From Candidatus Roizmanbacteria bacterium UBA1450 (GTDB lineage: Bacteria > Patescibacteriota > Microgenomatia > UBA1406 > GWC2-37-13): a DNA stretch of 56,348 nucleotides. The notes under the pieces are model-generated. The model did not search any database. It saw nothing but the letters and a program-made list of their open reading frames with translations, and was not told the origin of the DNA. The translations under genes and the position numbers were made by a program. The stretch spans positions 402,223 through 458,570 of the forward strand of contig DCTC01000001.1 in assembly GCA_002329205.1 (NCBI GenBank), read 5' to 3'. This document shows positions 8,595-18,900 of this stretch, one piece after another (position 1 is the stretch's first letter; the number at the start of each line of letters is the position of its first letter).

Positions 8595-9878
8595 TCAGAT
8601 TTGAATATCTTTTTTCCGATATGGTCCAATAATGGCAATATTCAAACGTTCTTCCGTAAATATTTCTTTTGCTAACGCTATGATTTCGTCTTTTGTAACA
8701 GCATCAATTTTAGTCATAATCTCTTCCGGCTTGATAGTTCGTTCTTCAAAAAGATACCGCGAACCTTGTAGGGACGCCACACGATATGAATCTTCCAATG
8801 ATAAAAGAAGCCTTCCCTTCAGAAGTTCTTTTGCCTTGGATATTTCTTCCTTGGAGACTTCACCAGCTGCTATCTTTTTGTGTTCAGCGATAATAACCTG
8901 TATAGCTTGATTTACCTGGTCAATATTATTCGTAACACCAGCTTGTGTGACAATATATCCGGTATCCTGGTACAATTCTCTTCCTGTCGAGACATAATAA
9001 CAAAGGCCTCGCCGTTCTCTTACTTCAATAAAAAGCCGGGATGACATTCCGCCTCCCAATATTGCACTCAACACGGTGAGAGCATGTCTTCGGGGATCGG
9101 AGAAAGGAAATGCTCTGTATCCAAGACAGAAATGAGCCTGTTCTGTCCTTTTAAAACCAATTCTAAGCTGTGTATTTGATTGCTTGCTAGAAAACGGGAT
9201 ATATGTCTTTTTTTTCCTGCCATTCCATGATCCGAATTTATTCTCAATAACAGGTGCATATTTTTCTTCGATTATTTCCGGATTATTTTTTGTTTCTAAT
9301 CCGCCCGCCACAATAATGACTGCATTATGAGGATGGTAAAGATCTTCTATATATTCAACAAATGTATCGCGATCAAATGAACGCACTGTTTGTTCCGTCC
9401 CGGCAATATCATAGGATAGTGGATGACCGGCAAAAATCAGTTCATCAAAGAGATCAGAGACCTTGCGGGCCGGCATATCTTCATACATATTAATTTCTTC
9501 GACGATTACATTTTTTTCACGTTCGATTTCCTGTGATTCCAGTTTTGAATGCAGCAGCATATCGGCCAGTACATCCGCGACTTCTTCGAAGTGTGCCACC
9601 GGAGCTTTGACATAGTACCCGGTATGATCTTTTGCGGTGAATGCATTGAATGCACCGCCCAATCCTTCTATCTTTGAAGAAATATCGAAAGCAGTCGGAT
9701 ATTTTTTTGAACCTTTGAATGCCATATGCTCAAAAAAATGAGCAATGCCATTATTCTCTTTTGACTCATATCGTGAACCTGCACCGACCAGGATCATCGT
9801 TGTAACCGAAGGGAAAGCTTCGGTATCAACAAAAATTACGGGCAGTCCATTTGAAAGCTTTTTAGTTATCGTTTTCAT
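8595..9878 (-). CDS. M16 family zinc peptidase (processing-peptidase-like)
   Basis: 427 residues, one-chain M16B-type metallopeptidase. The inverted zinc motif HxxEH is seen as HFFEHMAFKGS (about residues 46-56), with the downstream glutamate in the segment EREKNVIVEEINMYED. The C-terminal half holds the GGGMSSRLFIEVRERRGLCYYV segment characteristic of the family, where the R/Y pair helps bind substrate. Family members degrade or process peptides and signal sequences; cytoplasmic location is likely because no signal peptide is visible. The start ATG at 9878 has no clear Shine-Dalgarno. The substrate is unknown. It lies between the giant fibre gene and pilD on the same strand. Confidence 0.93.
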   Translation of the reverse strand: MKTITKKLSNGLPVIFVDTEAFPSVTTMILVGAGSRYESKENNGIAHFFEHMAFKGSKKYPTAFDISSKIEGLGGAFNAFTAKDHTGYYVKAPVAHFEEVADVLADMLLHSKLESQEIEREKNVIVEEINMYEDMPARKVSDLFDELIFAGHPLSYDIAGTEQTVRSFDRDTFVEYIEDLYHPHNAVIIVAGGLETKNNPEIIEEKYAPVIENKFGSWNGRKKKTYIPFSSKQSNTQLRIGFKRTEQAHFCLGYRAFPFSDPRRHALTVLSAILGGGMSSRLFIEVRERRGLCYYVSTGRELYQDTGYIVTQAGVTNNIDQVNQAIQVIIAEHKKIAAGEVSKEEISKAKELLKGRLLLSLEDSYRVASLQGSRYLFEERTIKPEEIMTKIDAVTKDEIIALAKEIFTEERLNIAIIGPYRKKDIQI

Positions 9879-9961
9879 ATAAAAAGTATTATTTAGCTAA
9901 ATTGAAACATGAATAAAAGGTAAGTTTACCATATCGATATGGCAATATATCAACATAACAA

Positions 9962-12900
9962 TTATTCAATGATCAGCCAATCAACCCGCGCATCGGCAGG
10001 TGCCGGATTTGCAAATTTTATCTTAAATCCGTCTATTGTTTTTTCTTCAACTATCACATTGGTAAACCATGATGGGAGCACACTGATGGCGTACTCAGCA
10101 GTATCATTGATATCGTCAAATATGACCTGGAGTTCGGTCTCGCCTTGAGTAACCTGTACATTGATACCTCTTATGCTGCTACTCCCCTTTATGCTGCCTT
10201 TCCGCAGGACGAGATTGCCGTTTTCAATATCTACGTCTCCTTCACGAACAAGTACATTTCCATTGACATCAATACCAACTTTCCCTGCCACAAACTCGAT
10301 ACCGTTCATTCCGTCGTGCTGAAGCTCGAGTATACCGGTGAGTGTGGAGATCGTTGCCGATGGGGTTGCCATTTCATCGTTGAAGCCGTTGATTGTCAGC
10401 AGACCGCTGGATATCGATCCGGTTACACTCAGATCTGTCGTTGAAAGATTGCCGAGGATTGTCAAATCATCTTCTGAGATGAGCTTTTTATCAAATATGA
10501 CTTCGGTATCGGTTATGGAGCGTGCGATGTTCGCAGAAACGGTAGCAGTAGAGCTTTCTGTAAACAGCATGGCTGAGTTTGTTGACATATTGTTTTCAAA
10601 CAAACCTTCAAGAGCGGATATTCTATCCTGCAAGGAAGCTATGACGGCCTCTGTATCATTGGTCGCTTCCTCAATCTGTTCAAGTCTGGCCGTCACAGAT
10701 TGCAGGCTTGCCGACTGAGAAGCTACTGAGGTGCTGAGAATATTGCTTTCCAGATCAAGCTGCTCGATCATTGTCTTTTGATCATCAACCTTTGTTTCGA
10801 TAGCAGTAAATACTTCGCCTGTGATCACAGAATCTTCAATATACTGGCTCAACGACTTGCCGGCTAGATTGAAATCTTCGACATTGATACTCGTGAACTC
10901 TGCCGTTCCGTTTACAGTAAGGTCAGCGGTTTCGATACTGCCTGCTTTCAAATATGCCGTAATCATTTCATTTGCTGCATACGATTTCTGAGTGATATCT
11001 CCTGTCACAGCATTTCGTACGCTGTAAGCACCTTGTTCTCCATCAATGATCATTTCACCTGCAGTGGTCAGCTGGAGTTCAGGATCATGATAGGTATTTT
11101 TGATAAGAGCAATGATTCTCGTTACCTTGTAGGCAGTGCCTTGATGAGTGTTGATGTCTTCTATGCGATCTCCTGCTTCATCTACCCAGAAATAGTTCGA
11201 TGTTGCCTCATCTGCAGGTATTGTTCTGCGTCTGACGATTTCCCCATTTTCATATTCCGCTTCAGGAATTGCTTTTTCTCTTTCTTCAGGTGTTTCAAGA
11301 TGTTTTTGATTGAATGTTTCTTCGGTAAGTTCCTCTGATGCAATAGCCACAACACCTCCTGCTTCTGTCGCTTTCATACCGACACCAGGTACATCAGATA
11401 TTGTGATCGGATCACCTGGTTTAATTTCTCCGTTGATGAGTGCCACCTTGACCGGGATCTTTCCGGTAAGACCGAGCGGGACTCCTACTTTGGGGCTATT
11501 AACAAATACAGAAGGATTGCTGGATACAATACCCGCGACACTAAAGCCTGACGCTTTGGTAGCTCTTCCTACTGAGCCCAGAGTATTGTCAATCGCGGCG
11601 ATATCCCCTGCCTCCAGTACTTCATGATTCGGCATAAATTCGGCGACATCTCCGACATGAGTTGAATTGTGAGCATACAAATGACCAGCTGCGATAAAGC
11701 TTCCGTTTCCGTAATCAATATATGCACGTTGATTCCAGGATCCTCCATTGTTTGACCAGAAGGCGAGTCGATAGTTTTCTCCGGATGCACGTGTACTAAA
11801 TGCCCAACGGGTCGCACCGTTGACTGCAAACTGCATGTCAGTTGCTGAATTGTTAGCCCCATTATTCAGGAATAATGCTAATCCGGGATTGGAAAGAGTC
11901 AAAGATGTCCAGCTATAGCTTCCGCTCATTCGTGCATTACTGACCGTACCGGATGCCAGATTGGAAGCATTCAGACTGGACAGACCAGAGCCGTTTCCGG
12001 TGATAACTCCGTTTCCGGCGATACTGGCGACATTGGTCGAACCCCGTCTGAAAATCCACCCTCTGTTTGTGGTATTGCTCATCGTAAAGTATGTTGCCCA
12101 GTCGCTCGTGACATTTCCATGGGTCCCAAAGGTACCAGTGCCGGCGAACATAAGGCCGTATGTCGGCGCCCCTGTAGTCGGACCATTATAGAGCGAGATA
12201 CCTCTCCCCAAAGTGGAGTCTGTATTGGCGATTCCGATTCTGTTTGCGGACAATGCGCCTGATATTGTGCCATTGCCACCTACGGTAAGTGTGCTCGACA
12301 TCGACAGAGTGGTAATCCCTGAATAAGCACCTGAGATCCGTCCATTGGCGACTGTCCCGCTGCTGAGATTTGAAGCGTTGGTGAAATAGGTATCTATCCA
12401 GTTGTTGATCCCCGAAAGCCACAGTCTTCCGTTTGATGACAAAAGCATGCGTCTGTTTCCTGCCGCATCACCGCCGTACATCCATGCAAATGGGTACCCT
12501 CCTACACCAGTTGCGTATTCTGCAGTTCCATCCGTACGGAAAGCAACCTGTCTTGAATTGCCGTAAATCTGAAAATTATCATTATCGCCCTGCTCTCGCA
12601 GCCATGTATTGTTGACGTTATAATTTAATCCGTTCACGGTGATATCAGCGCTTCCGTTGAATGATACCCCATTGATGTTTCGGGCTGTAGATAGGATATC
12701 TGATCTATATGCCGTATTTACCAAAACTGCATTGGTAGCTGTACGTCCTACCCCCCATGCTCCGAGGTGCAGATAGTTCCCGAAATTATTTTCAATTGTT
12801 TGATCTGTCCCGGAAATTCCTCCGAGTGTACCAGTACCGGCAGCATACACATTTCCCAGAGCCATATCAGCATATGTACTACTGCCTGATGCATTTCGCA

Positions 12901-15900
12901 ATCGTAGCCACGAATCTCCGGTATCACGGAAGACAAAATTGGCACTTGCTCCCAATTGTCCGTTGGCAGCGGTATTTCGGATATCACCATTGCTCATAAG
13001 AGAACCAACTGTCAGGGTATCTGGAGTATATATATTATTTGAGTCGTAATCAAACCGCAGATAACTAGCTCCCGGTTCACCATTCGAAACCGCTCCTGAT
13101 CCGATAAATCCATACCCATCTCCACGATACGTCATGTGAAGAGAGGCTGCACCCAGATCACCGCCTTCGCCCAAGGAAATATATGCTCCTTGTGATGTCC
13201 AGTTATCACCTGCATTCGTCGAATCAAGCACGATCTTCGGCATAGTTCCATTTGTAGCTGATGTCATTTGAGTAAAATTTGTAATTGCCCCGTTAATTTC
13301 AGCATTGCCAGCCACATCAAGCTTAGCGCTCGGGCTGGTGGTCCCAATTCCGACGTTGCCAGTCCCGTAAAACCCGAAGTTGAATCCTGCCTGATTGATC
13401 TTGGTCATCGCATCCAGTGTCATTGCGTCTGCGAATTTATCGAAATCCAGCGAGTCATTTGCAATACTTGCAGAAGTAAGCGTCTGCCATGAAGCAAGAC
13501 CGTTTGCATCTGATGTCAATACTTTATTTGCAGCAGGTGAACCACCAGTGATCTTTACCTGCCCTGCCACCTCAAGTTTTGCTCCCGGAGTGGTTGTCCC
13601 GATACCAACATTCCCTCCCGGATCGAAAGTTACCAATTTATTGCTACTACTGTCCTCTATATAGAGCTGCGCGGGCGAAGTTCGGTAATACATACTCATA
13701 CCGAGCGTACCTGCATTATTATAAAAGTCAATTCCATGAGGACCATTTTGACCTCTCCCCAGACTAATTATTGAACTTGCTGTTGAAATTTCAAATTCGC
13801 TAACCGGTGATGTCGTACCGATTCCGACGTTGCCTGAAGAGTTCCATACGCCGGTGCCGGGGAAGTACACATTACCGCCACCAATTGGCTGTAATCTTAG
13901 TTCTGACCCATAAACATATAATGGTTTGAGCGTTGTTGTTCCTCGGTTAAAAGAAGATACAAAACCGAAGTCAGCAGATGTCCAGTATCCGATCTCTACT
14001 GCATCAATATTGCCACTTGATGGTAAATTGTTGGTTGAATGAAATCTACCGACTCCGCCGACATCCAGAGCTGTGTTTGGGGCAGTAGTTCCGATTCCGA
14101 CATTTCCATTGGATAAAATTGACAATCTATCGCTACCGCCTGTGGAGAAACTAAGCGCATCTGTACCCATTCTATACATACCGGTATTTGTATCAGCAGA
14201 AAAGCTGAATGCCGGAGCTGATCTACTTCCGTCAGCTCCGAGTACCAACCGACCTGAAGTTATAACATTCGTTCCTCCAACTTGTAGATTTCCTGAAACA
14301 AGATTAAATGAATCTCCTGAAGCCAAATCAAGTTGATTAGCAGCACCTCTTGATAATTGAACGTCCGTTGTGCCAATGTAAAAATTGTTTGAAATGAGAG
14401 CGTTTCCTTCCACATGGAGTCTTGCGCTCGGACTGGTTGTCCCAATCCCGACATTGCCGGTACCGTAAAACCCAAAATTAAAACCATTTTGATTAATTTT
14501 CGTCATCGCATCCAAGGTCATCGAATCGGCAAATTTATCAAAGTCGAGTGAATCGTCTCCGATACTCGCTGACGTGAGCGTTTCCCAAGTCGCCAGTCCG
14601 CTGGCATCGGATGTCAATACTTTATTAGCCCCGGGTGAACCCCCAGTTATCTTTACCTGACCGGCCACCTCAAGCTTTGCTCCCGGTGCTGTTGTACCTA
14701 TACCGACATTCCCTCCCGCGAGCATGGTTATTCTCTCGACACCTGCTGTCACGAGACTTAAGATATCAGTTCCCAGTCGATACATACCGGTATTTGTATC
14801 TGACGTGAAATTAAAAGACGGTACTGTTGCTGAGCCATTGTCTGCACTAAATGTTCCGAACGTTGCAGTTCCGGATCCGGTAATATTTGTTAGCCCCGTA
14901 TATGCACCACTGATCCTCCCATCAGGGACCGTACCAGTCGTAAGGTTTGATGCATTCAAATTTGTAAGTCCGGATCCTGTTCCTGTAATGACACCGCCGG
15001 CAGTTATAGCACCCGTTACATTGAGTGACGTTCCTGTTGCTGCACCGATGTTGGGTGTTGTAAGTACGGGAGAATTTGAGAATACCAGATTCCCTGTCCC
15101 AGTCTCATCACCCACTATCCCCGCAATCTCGGCTGATGTATCTATGAGGCCATTGTGCGTCAGTGTGACATCTGCCACAATTGCATTGAGCTCTGCATAT
15201 GTATCAATTTCACTTGACAATATGACTGCAGAATCAAGATAGGTAGAATTGATGACACTTCCCTGCCAGGTTCCTGACGTAATAGTGCCTACTCCTGTGA
15301 TACCTGAGTAGTTTCCTGAAATTCGAGCCGATGGCACTGTCCCTGAGGCCAGATTGGATGCATTCAATCCAGTCAAACCTGATCCTGTTCCGGTGATGAT
15401 GCCTGTAGACAGTATATTCCCGTCTACATGTAGTTTCGCGCTTGGACTCGTTGTTCCTATACCGACATTCCCTGTTCCATAAAATCCGAAATCAAACCCT
15501 GCCTGATTGATTTTAGTCATAGCATCAAGGGTCATATTGTCCTTGAATTTATCAAAATCAAGCGAATCATTGTCTATAGTCGCCGCTGAAATGGATTGCC
15601 AGGTAGCAAGACCGTTCGTATCGGACATCAAAACTTTATTCACCCCAGGCGAACCTCCGGTGATCTTTACCTGTCCATTTACTTCCAAAGCTGCCCCCGG
15701 ATTCGTCGTCCCGATCCCGACATTGCCGCCTACAGTGATATCTCCTGATGTATTGAGTGAAGTTCCAGTTGCTGCACCGATGTTGGGTGTTATTAGATTT
15801 GGAGAATTGGCAAATACCAGTGCTCCTGATCCTGTCTCATCACCTATGATCGCGGCAAGCTCAGCAGATGTATCAATTTCCGTGGAAAGAATCACTGCGG

Positions 15901-18900
15901 GATCAAGATAGGTAGAATTGATGACACTTCCCTGCCAGGTTCCTGACGTAATAGTGCCTACTCCTGTGATACCTGAGTAGTTTCCTGAAATTCGAGCCGA
16001 TGGCACTGTCCCTGAGGCCAGATTTGATGCATTCAACCCCGTCAAACCGGATCCTGTTCCGGTGATGATGCCTCCCGCTGTGATATTACCTGATGCATTG
16101 AGTGTAGTAGCACTTATTGTACCTGCACCGCTTATATTGCCGTTGGTTATGACCACGGTCCCATCGGACAAAGTAGATCCGACGATATTGCCTGCGACAT
16201 GCAGCTTGGCATTCGGATTGGTGGTCCCTATACCTACATTCCCTGTTCCATACAAATTAAAATCAAATCCTGCCTGATTGATCTTGGTCATAGCGTCCAA
16301 GGTCATCGAATCGGCAAATTTATCAAAATCAAGTGAATCATCGGTGATAGTTGAAGAAGAAATTGTCTGCCATGAAGCCAAACCGGTAGCATCTGACACC
16401 AGTACTTTATTTGCACCTGGTGAGCCACCGGTGATTTTGACCTGTCCTGCGACTTCAAGTGCTGCTCCAGGATTGGTGGTACCGATCCCGATATTTCCGC
16501 TTGATTTATTTATAAAGAAATCATCAGTATTAATTGAAAAATTTCCGGTCGTTACGAAATTCGTTGAGGCTCCATCAAATGCGATTGATGTATCAGCTAT
16601 ACTAAGATCTCCGTTAATATCTAACGTTGTACCACTATCAAATGTCAGTGTACCACTAGTAAAGCTATCAGAGGTATCTGACCTTAAAAATTGTGTCGAG
16701 TCAACATTGTCCAGTAAATCCGCATCTAGTCCGGATGACGCTCCATCATTACCTGCATACCAAGCTTTCATGGGTACGATGGTTACACTATTTGTAACAC
16801 CGCTAACTGGTTTTGCAACGTTTGTAATAGATGTAATTTTATGTGTACCTGTATGCGTCCCCAGCTTGAAACGCATAGTCTGAAAACTTCCTGATTGCTG
16901 CAACCAGAAATAGACATACCCGTTGTAATGGAAAACATCAACATTCGAAATCGGACCTTCGGCAATACCTGAAGTCTGAATAATAGTACCTGACCCTGTG
17001 TAGTTGTACGCCTGGATTTTTGTCTGAATAGGACCTCCGCTACTGTATGAGTTGCCTTCAATAGTAAGCTCAATCATTCGATTATCTGATGTAGCGATAT
17101 CAGTTGCGATTAAAATACCATTTGTGTAATTGTAAGCACTATTTGAAATATGTAATGTCCCGATATTTAACGCTGAAGTTCTTGCGTCACCACTTATATC
17201 CAGTTTAAAAGATGGATTTGTTCTACCGATCCCGACACTTCCTGAAGAATTCCAAATGCCTGATCCCGGGAATAGCACATTGCCAGCAAACGTCGGTGAA
17301 TTGGCAAAGACCAGTGCTCCTGATCCTGTCTCATCTCCTACAATACCTGCAATCTCAGCTGAAGTATCAATTTCTGTGGAAAGAATCACTGCCGGATCAA
17401 GATAGGTAGAATTGATTACACTTCCTTGCCAGGTACCGGATGTGATTGTGCCAACCCCTGTGATACCGGAATAATTGCCGGTAATCCGAGCCGAAGGTAC
17501 CGTCCCTGAGGCCAGATTGGATGCATTTAAATCGGTCAAACCTGATCCTGTACCCGTGATGATCCCTCCGGCTGTAATATTGCCTGAAGTAAGGATATTG
17601 CCTACCACATGCAGCATCTCGCTCGGACTTGATGTACCTATCCCTACGCGGTCTGTGATCGTTGCAGGATACAAATAACCATTACCTGCATCTCTTGACC
17701 AAACTCCACCGGCACCGCCGATGACGTCCGCAAGCTGCTGATCCAACGCGTCGATACTGGCTGTAAATGTTTCTCCATCTGTGACATAATTATCTTCCGT
17801 GTATGTTCTATTTCCGAGTGTTGCTGATCCATAGCTATATAACTCACTGCCATTTGCAATTTGTACATCTCCATTCACGTCCAGTCTGTACCCCGGATTG
17901 GTTGTCCCGATACCGACATTTCCGCCTCCTTCGAGCAAGAAAAGCTCGTTTGCACTGTTATTGTATTTCAATATCTGTCTGGAGTTCCCATCAGTCTGCT
18001 TGATCCCGAATGAATCTGTTGCGTTCTGACCTGCATATATCCTAAAACGATAGCTGGCTCCTTCGGCATCCAATAGAAAATTCGCACTTGTATCCTGTAT
18101 TGTCAGTTCGTCAGCACTTGAAGATGCGTTTGTGTTAAGAATAATGTTTGCGGTAGTTCCCGTAAAATATCCCTGGCCAGCTACATTCAATTTATATGAA
18201 CCTGGATTTGTTGTACCGATTCCGACATTGCCAGATGAGTTCCAGACTCCTGATCCCGGGAATAGTACATTCCCGGCAAATGTCGGCGAATCTGCAAATA
18301 CCAGTGATCCTGTCCCGGTTTCATCTCCTATGATTGCCGCCAGCTCAGCAGATGTATCTATTTCTGAAGAAAGGATAACCTCAGAATCAAGATAAGTAGC
18401 ATCTATGACACTTCCCTGCCATGTTCCACTTGTGATGGTGCCTACTCCCGTAATACCGGAATAGTTCCCGGTTATCCGAGCTGAAGGTACCGTCCCTGAG
18501 GCCAGATTGGATGCATTCAAATCGGTCAAACCTGATCCTGTACCCGTGATAATCCCTCCGGCTGTAATATTGCCTGTTGCCAATATATTCCCCACCACAT
18601 GCAGCTTTTCCGTGGGACTAGATGTTCCGATACCGACGCTATCTGTCAAAGTTTGCGGATAAAGATATCCGTTTATACTATCTCTGCTCCATACACCACC
18701 CGAACCGACCACAATACCTTCTACTGCATCATCAAGCGCCTGTATCGAGGCAGTGAAAGTCTGGCCTGATGTCACATAGCTGGGGGTTGTATATGACCTG
18801 TCTCCCAACGTCGCAGACCCGTAACTATACAGTTCACTCCCGTTTGCAATTTGTACATCTCCGTTGACATCCAACTTGTATCCGGGATTGGTGGTACCGA

